Of a stretch of 64,000 bases of DNA, positions 27,774-36,117 are shown piece after piece. The notes under the pieces are model-generated. The model searched no databases. It saw only the letters and a list, made by a program, of their open reading frames with translations, and was not told the DNA's origin. A program made the position numbers and the translations under genes. Each line of letters opens with the position of its first letter. The stretch's first letter is position 1. The stretch is from Halorubrum distributum JCM 10118. GTDB lineage: Archaea > Halobacteriota > Halobacteria > Halobacteriales > Haloferacaceae. Location: positions 1 to 64,000 of the forward strand of contig NZ_AOJN01000024.1 of assembly GCF_000337335.1 (NCBI RefSeq). Reading direction: 5' to 3'.

Positions 27774-29084
27774 ATGGACTCCGCGAACTTCCTCTTCGTC
27801 TCGGCCGACGCGGCACTGATCACGGACTTGGCGTGGCAGGTCCACCGCGAGGGCCACGCCGTGAAGTACTACGTCGAAGCCGAGAGCGACCGGGAGATAG
27901 GCGACGGGTTCGTCCCGAAGACGGACGACTGGCGCGCCGAGGTCGACTGGGCCGACGTGATCGTCTTCGACGACATCTGGGTCGGTTCCGACATCGGCAC
28001 GGGCGAACTCGCCGAGGAACTCCGCGAGGAGGGGAAGGCCGTCGTCGGCGGGACGCCGAACACCGATCACCTCGAAGAGGACCGTGGCTATGCGATGGAG
28101 ATACTCGAAGAACACGGCGTGAACACCGTCGAACACCACATCTTCGACAGTTTCGACGCGGGGATACAACACGTTCAGGAGAACCCCGCCCCGTACGTGA
28201 TCAAACCGCTCGGAGAGGTCCAGAACGTCAAGCGCCTACTGTACGTCGGGAACGAGGACGACGGGAGCGACGTCGTAGACGTGCTGAAGGCGTACGAGAA
28301 GGCGTGGGGCCACCGGATGAAGGGCTTCCAACTCCAGCGCAAGGTCGAGGGGGTCGAAATCGCTATCTGCGGGTTCTTCAACGGCAGCGAGTTCATCGAC
28401 CAGGTCAATTTTAATTTTGAGCATAAGAAATTATTCCCGGGAAACATCGGTCCCTCGACCGGGGAGATGGGAACCTCCATGTTCTGGGCCGGCCAGAACA
28501 GACTCTTCGAGGAAACGTTCGGGAAAATCGAAGACTGGCTCGCCAACGAAGGCTACGTCGGGAGCATCGACATCAACTGTATCGTCAACGAGAACGGGAT
28601 CTACCCGCTGGAGTTCACGCCGCGGTTCGGGTACCCGACGATCGCGCTGCAGGAGGAGTCGATCGAGTCGTCTACCGGCGAGTTCTTCTACGACCTCGCG
28701 CACGGCAACGAGCCGGAGGTCGAGGTTCACAACGGGTACCAGATCGCCGTGCGGGTCGTCCTGCCGCCGTTCCCGTTCGACGACGAGCAGACGTACGACG
28801 AGAACTCGCGGAACGCGGCCGTGGTGTTCGAAACGGAGAGCCGCGACGGCGTTCACCTCGAAGACGCCAAGAAGGTCGACGGCCAGTGGCGGGTCGCCGG
28901 CGACAACGGGATGCCGATCGTCGTGACCGGGAAGGGCGAGACGATGCAGGCCGCGCGTGAGCAAGCGTACGACCGCATCGATGACATCCTCATGCCGAAC
29001 ATGTACTACCGCGACGACATCGGCGAGCGGTGGGTCGACGGCGACGGCGACCGACTCCAGGCGTGGGGGTATCTCGGACCCTGA
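27774..29084 (+). CDS. PurD-like ATP-grasp ligase
   Basis: The 436-residue protein resembles phosphoribosylamine-glycine ligase. An N-terminal domain (NFLFVSADAALITDLAWQVH) is followed by an ATP-grasp core with YVIKPLGEVQNVKRLLYV, QRKVEGVEIAICGFFNG, GPSTGEMGTSMFW and PLEFTPRFGYPTIALQ. The glycine-rich PurD loop is changed to STGEMGT, so it may be a paralogue with another amine or acid substrate rather than the purine enzyme. The stretch around 28407-28435 is unusually AT-rich for this gene. Confidence 0.7.
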   Translation: MDSANFLFVSADAALITDLAWQVHREGHAVKYYVEAESDREIGDGFVPKTDDWRAEVDWADVIVFDDIWVGSDIGTGELAEELREEGKAVVGGTPNTDHLEEDRGYAMEILEEHGVNTVEHHIFDSFDAGIQHVQENPAPYVIKPLGEVQNVKRLLYVGNEDDGSDVVDVLKAYEKAWGHRMKGFQLQRKVEGVEIAICGFFNGSEFIDQVNFNFEHKKLFPGNIGPSTGEMGTSMFWAGQNRLFEETFGKIEDWLANEGYVGSIDINCIVNENGIYPLEFTPRFGYPTIALQEESIESSTGEFFYDLAHGNEPEVEVHNGYQIAVRVVLPPFPFDDEQTYDENSRNAAVVFETESRDGVHLEDAKKVDGQWRVAGDNGMPIVVTGKGETMQAAREQAYDRIDDILMPNMYYRDDIGERWVDGDGDRLQAWGYLGP

Positions 29085-29184
29085 CGCCCGACCCGGGCGA
29101 CGCTCCGGCTCGCGCCGGCGTCCCCGGCGGCGACGGACGCTCCCCTCCACGACCTTTTAACGGTCCGGTCCCACTACTCGTGGT

Positions 29185-29745
29185 ATGCCGAAGTACTCGA
29201 CGGGCGGCGGCGGCGGCGGCGACGACGGCGACGCGTGCGAGCTCTGTGGGCGCGAGACCACGGACCTGCGAAAGGCGACGGTCGCCGGCGCGAAGCTGCT
29301 CGTGTGTTCGGACTGCCGTCCCCACGACGACGCCGGGAACGCCCCGAGCGACCGGGGCGGGCCGAGCGGCGGCAGTTCCGGGGGCAGCCCCGGCGGCGCC
29401 GGCGCCGACTCCGGTTCGGGAGCCACCGAGAGCCGGAACAAGGAGCTCGCCCGGAAGCAGGCGAAGATGTACGACTCCGCGACCGGCGACTCGAAGCGCT
29501 GGGAGGAGGAGGGGACGAGCTACGAGTCGGACCGCCTCCCGTACCTCGTCTCGGGCTACGGCGACGTCGTGACCGGGGCGCGGCAGGACGCCGGGCTGAC
29601 GGTCGAGGAGGTCGCCGCCGAGCTCGGGGTCGACGAGGACGACCTCCTCGCGGTCGAGGACGGGCGGGCCGCGACGGCCAACGTGGGCGGGTCCGTCGTG
29701 CGCGCGCTCGAAGAGCGGTTCGGGATCGACGTCGTCGACGAGTGA
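29185..29745 (+). CDS. Archaeal MBF1-like zinc-ribbon/HTH protein
   Basis: The 186-residue protein has an N-terminal zinc ribbon (CELCGRETTDLRKA and LLVCSDCRPHDD), a Gly/Ser-rich linker (about 50-85) and a C-terminal Cro-like helix-turn-helix (VTGARQDAGLTVEEVAAELG). This is the arrangement of archaeal multiprotein bridging factor 1, linked to transcription and translation fidelity. A TTTTAA box (29154-29159) lies 26 nt upstream of the ATG. The family assignment is clear; the molecular role in archaea is less so. Confidence 0.85.
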   Translation: MPKYSTGGGGGGDDGDACELCGRETTDLRKATVAGAKLLVCSDCRPHDDAGNAPSDRGGPSGGSSGGSPGGAGADSGSGATESRNKELARKQAKMYDSATGDSKRWEEEGTSYESDRLPYLVSGYGDVVTGARQDAGLTVEEVAAELGVDEDDLLAVEDGRAATANVGGSVVRALEERFGIDVVDE

Positions 29746-29806
29746 CTTCCGTCCTCCCCGTCGCCGAGGCGAAACGACCAATCCGGCGCGGAGCGACCGT
29801 CCGCCA

Positions 29807-31009
29807 ATGAAGGCGATCAAGGACAGCGTCCACGGCCACGTCCGGCTCGGCGAGGTCGCCGCCGAGCTGGTCGACACGCCGGCGTTCCAGCGGCTGCGAC
29901 ACATCAAACAGCTGTCCACGGTCCGGCTCGTCTACCCCTCCGCGAACCACACGCGGTTCGAGCACAGCCTCGGCGTCTACCACCTCGCGCGCAGCGCGAT
30001 CGAGGGGCTCGGCGTCGACGACGACACGGCCGCGCACGTCCGGGCCGCGGCGATGCTACACGACGTCGGGCACGGGCCGTACGGCCACCAGACCGAGGGG
30101 ATAATCCGGCGCGCGACCGGGCGCGACCACGACGACGTGCGGTGGCTGCTTACCGACGCGGACCGCGAGGTCTGTCAGGTCCTCGAACGCAACGGGCTCG
30201 ATCCCGAGCGCGTCGCCGCCCTGATCGACGGCGAGGGCGCGCTCGGCCCCCTCGTCTCGGGCGAGCTCGACGTCGACCGGATGGACTACCTCGTGCGCGA
30301 CGCCCACCACACCGGCGTCCCGTACGGCACCGTCGACACCGGCCGGCTCGTCACCGAGCTCCGGCTGATCGGCGGCGACGGGAGCGGGACGGCCGCCGAC
30401 CTCGTCTTGGACGAGGGGAACGTCGCCACCGCCGAGAGCCTGCTCGTCGCGCGCTCGCTCATGAACGCCGTCGTCTACCGCCACCACGTCTCCCGGGTGG
30501 CGGGCGCGATGCTGGAGCGCGCCTGCGAGCGGTACCTCGACCGCACCGGGACGGAGGTCGAGGCGTTCCGCCGGATGGCCGATCACGACCTCCTCGTCGC
30601 GCTCCGCGACCGCGTCCCGGGGCTCGGCGAGCGCATCGAGCGGCGCGACCTCTACAAGCGCGCCGTCTGGGCCGGGATCGACGAGGTGCCGGCGGGGACG
30701 GTCGACGCGGGACGCGCGGAGGAGCGGGCCGCCGAGCGCGAGATCGCGGACGCCGTCGGCGTCGACCACGACGCGGTCCTCGTCGACATCCCCTCGCGCC
30801 CGGCGCTCAAGGAGGCCGGCTCCGCGGTCGTCGTCGACGGCGTCCCCCAGCGGCTGGAGGACGCCTCCGAGCTCGTGACTGGGCTCCGGGCGGCCGAGCG
30901 CCGCCGCTGGACGCTCGGCGTCTACTGCCCGGCCGAACGCGTCGACGCCGTCGCGGCCGCGGCGCGGGACGTTCTGGGACTGCGCGCGACGGGACGGCCC
31001 TCTGCCTGA
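29807..31009 (+). CDS. HD-domain phosphohydrolase (SAMHD1/dGTPase-like), copy 1
   Basis: The 400-residue metal-dependent phosphohydrolase starts MKAIKDSVHGHVRLGEVAAE. Metal ligands are visible: H53 in NHTRFEHSLG, H85-D86 in AAMLHDVGHG and the downstream Asp in LDVDRMDYLVRDAHHTG. Such proteins hydrolyse dNTPs or other nucleotides. It is a clear paralogue of the gene at 31691, with a divergently oriented UspA gene between them. Confidence 0.85.
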   Translation: MKAIKDSVHGHVRLGEVAAELVDTPAFQRLRHIKQLSTVRLVYPSANHTRFEHSLGVYHLARSAIEGLGVDDDTAAHVRAAAMLHDVGHGPYGHQTEGIIRRATGRDHDDVRWLLTDADREVCQVLERNGLDPERVAALIDGEGALGPLVSGELDVDRMDYLVRDAHHTGVPYGTVDTGRLVTELRLIGGDGSGTAADLVLDEGNVATAESLLVARSLMNAVVYRHHVSRVAGAMLERACERYLDRTGTEVEAFRRMADHDLLVALRDRVPGLGERIERRDLYKRAVWAGIDEVPAGTVDAGRAEERAAEREIADAVGVDHDAVLVDIPSRPALKEAGSAVVVDGVPQRLEDASELVTGLRAAERRRWTLGVYCPAERVDAVAAAARDVLGLRATGRPSA

Positions 31010-31056
31010 GCGCCGCGGGGGACGTCGGCTCCCGACCCCGCCGCTTCTGCGTCGAC

Positions 31057-31461
31057 TCAGTCCCCGGCCGACACCGGGACGGTCAACACGGGTCGGTCCG
31101 CGTTCAACACGACCGTCTGCGTGGTGCTACCGAAGACCGCCTTGCCGGCCGGGCTCCGCTTGCGGCCCGACACGCAGATGAGGTCGACGTCGGCGGCGTC
31201 CGCGGCAGCGATGAGCTCCTCGCCCGGATCGCCGCTCGCCTCGTGGTGGACGCAGTTCACGCCGGCGTCTTCCAGGATCTCCCGGGCGCGCCGCACGGTC
31301 CCGAGCTGGTGGACCGACGCCCCCTCCGGGTTATCCTGGAAGACGTGACAGAGGTGTGCGGTGACCTCGTCGGAGTCGCCCGGCAGGTCGACGACCGCTT
31401 CGGCCTGTGCCGTCGCCCGCGATTCGTCGTCGAGCCCGACGCCGATGAGTACGTCGTACAT
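31057..31461 (-). CDS. Universal stress protein (UspA family)
   Basis: The 134-residue protein starts MYDVLIGVGLDDESRATAQA and ends VSGRKRSPAGKAVFGSTTQT followed by DRPVLTVPVS, with the Gly/Ser ATP-type spacing. The first beta strand has GVGLDD instead of the common VDGS motif, a mild divergence. It lies between the two HD genes on the opposite strand. Confidence 0.85.
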   Translation of the reverse strand: MYDVLIGVGLDDESRATAQAEAVVDLPGDSDEVTAHLCHVFQDNPEGASVHQLGTVRRAREILEDAGVNCVHHEASGDPGEELIAAADAADVDLICVSGRKRSPAGKAVFGSTTQTVVLNADRPVLTVPVSAGD

Positions 31462-31528
31462 ACGCGACCGTTCGCGGGGCCGGATGTTAAATCGTGCCGC
31501 AAATTCGCGGGCGACGGAATCGGTCGGG

Positions 31529-31624
31529 GGGCGGAGTCGGATTGCGGGGACAGCGGCTCGCGGCGGAGTCGGAGCGCGGGGACAGCGGCCCGCGGCGGAG
31601 TCGGCCCGCAAGGACAGCGGCCCG
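31529..31624. repeat. Three tandem 32-bp repeats
   Basis: Units at 31529-31560, 31561-31592 and 31593-31624 share GGCGGAGTCGG, then GGACAGCGG and a CTCG/CCCG end, with substitutions in the middle. They lie in the gap between the divergent UspA and HD genes. There are no spacers, so this is not a CRISPR array. They may be a minisatellite or repeated regulator sites. Confidence 0.7.
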
Positions 31625-31660
31625 CGGCGCCGCTCCCCCGACACGGGCGACACTCCCAGC

Positions 31661-31668
31661 CTTTTATC
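31661..31668 (+). promoter_or_regulatory. TATA-like box for HD gene copy 2
   Basis: CCTTTTATCCC contains a TTTTAT core that ends about 25 nt before the ATG at 31691, consistent with a leaderless transcript. Confidence 0.45.
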
Positions 31669-31690
31669 CCGTGCCGCCGAAGGCAAACGC

Positions 31691-32962
31691 ATGATCACGG
31701 TCAAGGACACCGTCCACGACCACATCGAGATCGACGGTGTCGCCGCGGCCCTCGTCGACACCCCCGCCCTCCAGCGGCTCCGCCACGTCAAACAGCTCGG
31801 GACGGTCCAGCTCGTCTACCCCTCCGCGAACCACACCCGGTTCGAACACAGCCTCGGCGTCTACCCCCTCGCGAGCCGCGCGCTCGACCACCTCGGGATC
31901 GAGGGGAAACGGGCCGACCGCATCGAGGCGGCGGCGATGCTCCACGACGTCGGTCATGGACCCTTCAGCCACAACCTCGAATCGCTCACCCACCGCCGCA
32001 CCGGGAAGTACCACGACGACGTCGACGAGCTGCTCGCGACCGGCGCGGTCGGCGAGGTGTTGCGCGACCACGACCTCGACCCGGACCGGATCGCCGAAAT
32101 CGTCGCCGGCGAGGGCCCGTACGCCGGCCTCGTCTCGGGCGAGCTCGACGTCGACCGCATGGACTACCTCGTGCGCGACGCTTACCACACGGGCGTCCCG
32201 TACGGCACCATCGACACCGAGCGGTTCGTCCGCGAGTTAACCTTCGTTGAGCGCGGCGCTGGCGCGGACGGCGACGGCGGGGGCGGACCCGATCGCGACG
32301 GCCCGGAGCTCGTCTTGGACGAGGGGAACGTCCAGACCGCCGAGAGCCTCCTGCTCGCCCGCGCGCTGATGAACCCGGTCGTCTACACCCACCACGTCGC
32401 GCGCATCTCGAAGGCGATGCTGCGCCGGGCCGCGAGCGAGCTCCTCGACGCGACCGCGACGACGGCCGCCGAGCTGCGCCGGATGGACGACCACGACTTC
32501 CTCGCTGCGGTCCGCGACTGCCGGGCGACCGCCGAGCTCTCCCGCCGCTACGACGAGCGCGACCTGTACAAGCTGGCGGTGTGGGCCGAGTACGACGACG
32601 TCCCCGACCGCGTCCACGACGCGGACCGCGCGGCCGAGACCGCCCTCGAACGCGAGATCGCCGCGGAGGCCGGCGTCGCCCGCGATCACGTGATCCTCGA
32701 CGTGCCGCCCGAGCCGACGATGCGCGAGTCGACCGCGCGCGTCACCGTCAACGGCGAGATACGGCGGCTCGAACGGCAGTCGCCGCTGGTCTCCGCGCTC
32801 CGGACCGCGCAGCGAAACCAGTGGCGCCTCGGCGTGTACGCCCCCGAGCCGGCGACCGACCGCGTCGGCCGCGCGGCCGCGGACGTGCTCGGCCTCGACC
32901 CCGACGGGCTCGTGACCGAGGTGCGCGGCGCGATGCCGACGACGCTCGACGAGTTCGAGTGA
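31691..32962 (+). CDS. HD-domain phosphohydrolase (SAMHD1/dGTPase-like), copy 2
   Basis: The 423-residue paralogue of the 29807 gene starts MITVKDTVHDHIEIDGVAAA. Catalytic elements are at the same positions (H53, H85, D86: AAMLHDVGHGPFSH), and LDVDRMDYLVRDAYHTGVPY is kept. An insert rich in Gly/Asp (around residues 195-205) and a longer C terminus distinguish it. The ATG at 31691 is chosen because the product then aligns end to end with copy 1. Likely nucleotide or dNTP hydrolase. Confidence 0.86.
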   Translation: MITVKDTVHDHIEIDGVAAALVDTPALQRLRHVKQLGTVQLVYPSANHTRFEHSLGVYPLASRALDHLGIEGKRADRIEAAAMLHDVGHGPFSHNLESLTHRRTGKYHDDVDELLATGAVGEVLRDHDLDPDRIAEIVAGEGPYAGLVSGELDVDRMDYLVRDAYHTGVPYGTIDTERFVRELTFVERGAGADGDGGGGPDRDGPELVLDEGNVQTAESLLLARALMNPVVYTHHVARISKAMLRRAASELLDATATTAAELRRMDDHDFLAAVRDCRATAELSRRYDERDLYKLAVWAEYDDVPDRVHDADRAAETALEREIAAEAGVARDHVILDVPPEPTMRESTARVTVNGEIRRLERQSPLVSALRTAQRNQWRLGVYAPEPATDRVGRAAADVLGLDPDGLVTEVRGAMPTTLDEFE

Positions 32963-32993
32963 GGTTTATGCCGACCCCGTTCGACGTGCCGGC

Positions 32994-33773
32994 GTGACCG
33001 ACGCGCACCGCGAGAACCGCCGCCTCTGGAACGAGTGGAGCGACGCGTTCCAGGCGCTCTGGAACGCCGACACCGACGAGGGGGGATCGCCGCCCGCGCC
33101 GACCCCGTTCGACTCCGACGGCCACGCGGCCACCGGCGCCGAGTATCCGCCGCCGATCGAGGAGGCGGCGGTCGTCGAACTGGGCTGCGGCGGCGGACAG
33201 GGGACCGTGGGCACCGCGCTGGCGGGCGCCGGCCGGGCCGTCGGCGTCGACATCTAGGAGGAGCAGCTCCGACACGCACGGCGCCTCCGGGACCACTACG
33301 GCGTCGACGCCGAGTTCGTTCAGGGGGACGCGACCGGCGTCCCGCTCGCCGCCGACGCCTTCGACGCGGCGTTCTCGGAGGCGGCGTTCCAGCTCGTGGC
33401 GGACCTCGACGCCGCCGTGCGCGAGGCGCGCCGCGTCCTCCGGCCGGGCGGCGCGTTCTACATGGCGGTGATGCACCCGTTTCGGGAGCTGATCGACCCG
33501 GACGGCACCGGCCCGCGCCGGGGGTACCACGCGTCCCCTCGGCGGGAGATCGAGGTCGACCAGTCGTACGACGCGGAGCTGGTCGCGTTCGACCGCACCG
33601 TCTCCGAGCTCCACCGCGCCCTCGTGGACGCGGGGTTCACCGTCGAGCGCGTCGTCGAACCGGAGCCCGAGGACGGCGAGACGACGAGCGAGGGCGACGC
33701 CGCGGCGGCCGCCGCCCCGCGGGCGCTCCTCCCCGAGACGCTCGGGTTCTGGGCCCGACCCGACGGGCGCTGA
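32994..33773 (+). pseudogene. SAM methyltransferase interrupted by in-frame TAG
   Basis: From the GTG at 32994 the frame encodes a class I methyltransferase: motif I VVELGCGGGQGTVGTALAGA, then GVDI, a TAG at 33255-33257 (codon 88), then EEQLRHARRLRDHYGVDAEF. Reading on in the same frame, the rest of the domain is intact (SEAAFQLVADLD; RVLRPGGAFYMAVMHPF) to the stop at 33773, giving a 259-codon gene. The expected codon is Ser (TCG to TAG, one base). No other damage is seen, so the mutation is recent, a sequencing error or a suppressed stop. Confidence 0.85.
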
Positions 33774-33832
33774 GGCCGCCGAGCGGGGTTGCTTCCCGTG
33801 ACGTTTTAACCTCGGGCTGGCGAGCCACCGGT

Positions 33833-34897
33833 ATGCATCTGGAGGGGACGGTGCTGGTCGGCCCCGACTTCGAGCCCGTCGAGGGCCGGGTCGTCGTCGC
33901 GGACGGCGAGATCGTCCGGATCGAGCAGGAGTCCGTCGAGAGCGACGAGGTGATCCTCCCGGCGTTCGTCAACGCGCACACCCACATCGGCGACTCGATC
34001 GCCAAGGAGGCGGGCGAGGGCCTCTCGCTCGACGAGCTCGTCGCGCCGCCGGACGGGCTGAAACACCGCCTCCTCCGGGCGGCGGACCACGGGGAGAAGG
34101 TGGCCGCGATGGCGCGCACCCTGCGGTACATGGAGTCGACGGGCACGGGGACGTTCCTGGAGTTCCGCGAGGGCGGCGTCGACGGCGTGAGCGCGCTCCG
34201 CGACGCGCTCGCGGGCGAGGGTGTCGGGTTCGGCGAGCGCGCGATCGAGGGGGTCGTCTTCGGCCGCGACGACTCCGACGTGCTCTCGGTCGCGGACGGG
34301 TACGGTGCCTCCGGCGCCCGCGACGCCGACTTCGACGCGGTCCGGGCGGCGACGCGCGAGGCCGGAAAGCTGTTCGGGATCCACGCGGGCGAGCGCGACG
34401 CCGACGACATCAACGCCGCGATGGACCTCGATCCCGACTTCCTCGTCCACATGGTCCACGCCGAGGGGATCCACCTCGAACGGCTCGACGACCGCGGCAC
34501 GCCCGTGGTCGTCTGCCCGCGCTCGAACCTGGTGACGAACGTCGGCGTACCGCCGATCCGCGAGCTGGCCGAGCGGACGACCGTCGCGCTCGGCACCGAT
34601 AACGTGATGACCGACTCGCCGTCGATGTTCCGCGAGATGGAGTTCGCGGCGAAGCTCTCCGACCTCCCCGCCCGGGAGATACTTCGGATGGCGACGGTCA
34701 ACGGCGCCGAGATCGCCGGGCTGAACCGCGGCGCGATCGAGCCCGGCGCGGACGCGGACCTGCTCGTCCTCGACGGCGACTCCGACAACCTCGCCGGTGC
34801 GCGCGACCTCGTCCGCGCGGTCGTCAGGCGCGCCGGCCACGCCGACGTCTCGCGCGTCGTGACCGGCGGCGAGCCCGTCGTCCAGCGCGACGACTGA
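33833..34897 (+). CDS. Amidohydrolase (chlorohydrolase/cytosine deaminase-like)
   Basis: The 354-residue metal-dependent hydrolase has the first metal motif NAHTHIGDS (H49, H51), a His in LFGIHAGERDAD, another in VHMVHAEGI, and the late Asp in VALGTDNVMTDSPSMF. The C terminus has the usual NGAEIAGLNRGAIEPGADAD composite domain. The substrate is probably a cyclic amidine or nucleobase-like compound, not resolvable here. Confidence 0.85.
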   Translation: MHLEGTVLVGPDFEPVEGRVVVADGEIVRIEQESVESDEVILPAFVNAHTHIGDSIAKEAGEGLSLDELVAPPDGLKHRLLRAADHGEKVAAMARTLRYMESTGTGTFLEFREGGVDGVSALRDALAGEGVGFGERAIEGVVFGRDDSDVLSVADGYGASGARDADFDAVRAATREAGKLFGIHAGERDADDINAAMDLDPDFLVHMVHAEGIHLERLDDRGTPVVVCPRSNLVTNVGVPPIRELAERTTVALGTDNVMTDSPSMFREMEFAAKLSDLPAREILRMATVNGAEIAGLNRGAIEPGADADLLVLDGDSDNLAGARDLVRAVVRRAGHADVSRVVTGGEPVVQRDD

Positions 34898-34973
34898 GGC
34901 GCCGACGGCTCGGGGCTCCCGACCCGTTTCCGCCGCCGACGGAGTGAAACCGCTTCCGCCCCTCCCTGCTCCC

Positions 34974-35429
34974 ATGACGACGCTCTCGCTGCTCGCCGGC
35001 CTCGCGCTCGGGCCGGTCGTCGGACTCGTGGCGACGCTGGCGATGGACGTGGCCATGGCGCGGCTCCCCGAGGGAGCGACGGCGCCGAAGGTCGCCGCGG
35101 GCGTGCTCACGGACACCCCGGTCGACGATGCGCCCGAGCGGCTGGCGACGTGGGTCCACTACGTCGCCGGCGGCGGCTCGGGACTGCTGTTCGTCGGGCT
35201 CGTCGCGGCGGTGGAGGCGGCGCTCGGCGTCGGGGTCGCCGTCGCAGTGGTGGTCGCCGGCGTCGCGCAGTTCGCGCTGATGGTCGGCTTCTTCGCGCTC
35301 GTCCCGCTCCCGCGCGCGCCCGGGCTCCCGCGCCAGCGGCTTGGACCGATCCGGCGGGACTGGGCCGTCTCCGCGGCGACGTACGTCCTCGTCGCCGCAG
35401 TCGCCGTCGCGGTCGCGACCGGGTTCTGA
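34974..35429 (+). CDS. Four-helix membrane protein, 151 aa
   Basis: The protein begins MTTLSLLAGLALGPVVGLVA and shows four hydrophobic segments, including VHYVAGGGSGLLFVGLVAAV and LMVGFFALVPLPRAPGLP, ending in a final helix. No motif identifies the family. It lies between the amidohydrolase and thymidine kinase genes on the same strand. Confidence 0.6.
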   Translation: MTTLSLLAGLALGPVVGLVATLAMDVAMARLPEGATAPKVAAGVLTDTPVDDAPERLATWVHYVAGGGSGLLFVGLVAAVEAALGVGVAVAVVVAGVAQFALMVGFFALVPLPRAPGLPRQRLGPIRRDWAVSAATYVLVAAVAVAVATGF

Positions 35430-35474
35430 CCCCGGAGAGAAACGGTTTAGTCGCTGGCTCCGGCCCGATCGGGT

Positions 35475-36116
35475 ATGCACGCCATCACTCGATCCGGGTG
35501 GATCGAGGTCATCTCCGGGTCGATGTTCTCGGGCAAGACGGAGGAGCTGCTCCGGCGGCTCCGACGCTCCGAAATCGCCGGCCAGTCGGTCGCCGTCTAC
35601 ACGCCCGCGATCGACGACCGCTACGGCGAGGCGACGATCGGCAGCCACACGGGCCGGCAGTGGGAGGCCACCGTCGTCGACAACGAGGGCGACGGCCCGC
35701 TCGACATCCTCGACGACGACCCCGCCGAGGTCGTCGCGATCGACGAGGCGAACTTCTTCTCGGAGGCGCTCATCGAGGTCTGTAACGCCCTCGCGGACCG
35801 CGGCAGCCGCGTGATCGTCTCGGGGACGGACCAGACGTTCCGCGGCGAGCCGTTCGACCCTCTCCCGCAGCTCATGGCGACGGCCGAGTACGTCGACAAG
35901 CTGCAGGCCATCTGCTCGGTCTGCGGCGAGCCCGCCTCCCGGAACCAGCGGCTCATCGAGGGCGAGCCCGCACACGTCGACGACCCGACGATCCTCGTCG
36001 GCGCCGAAGAGTCCTACGAGGCGCGGTGTCGCGACTGCCACGTGCTGTTGACCGGGGACCGCCCCGACGAGGAGCGCCCGTTCGAGAGCGCCGAGGCCGA
36101 CTCCGCGAACGACTGA
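35475..36116 (+). CDS. tdk: Thymidine kinase, type II
   Basis: The 213-residue enzyme phosphorylates thymidine in the salvage pathway. It has a Walker A motif GSMFSGKT (residues 15-22), the DEANFF Walker B/lasso region and a zinc site built from CSVCGEPASRNQR and the later CRDC. Length and organisation are typical of bacterial and archaeal type II enzymes. Confidence 0.93.
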   Translation: MHAITRSGWIEVISGSMFSGKTEELLRRLRRSEIAGQSVAVYTPAIDDRYGEATIGSHTGRQWEATVVDNEGDGPLDILDDDPAEVVAIDEANFFSEALIEVCNALADRGSRVIVSGTDQTFRGEPFDPLPQLMATAEYVDKLQAICSVCGEPASRNQRLIEGEPAHVDDPTILVGAEESYEARCRDCHVLLTGDRPDEERPFESAEADSAND

Positions 36117-36117
36117 A

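Noticed and set aside
31529-31624. CRISPR array
   Set aside because: The 32-bp repeats are directly adjacent with no spacers and no cas genes nearby.
33255-33257. Pyrrolysine or recoding at the in-frame TAG
   Set aside because: No pyrrolysine machinery is visible, and haloarchaea generally lack it; a simple nonsense mutation or sequencing error is more likely.
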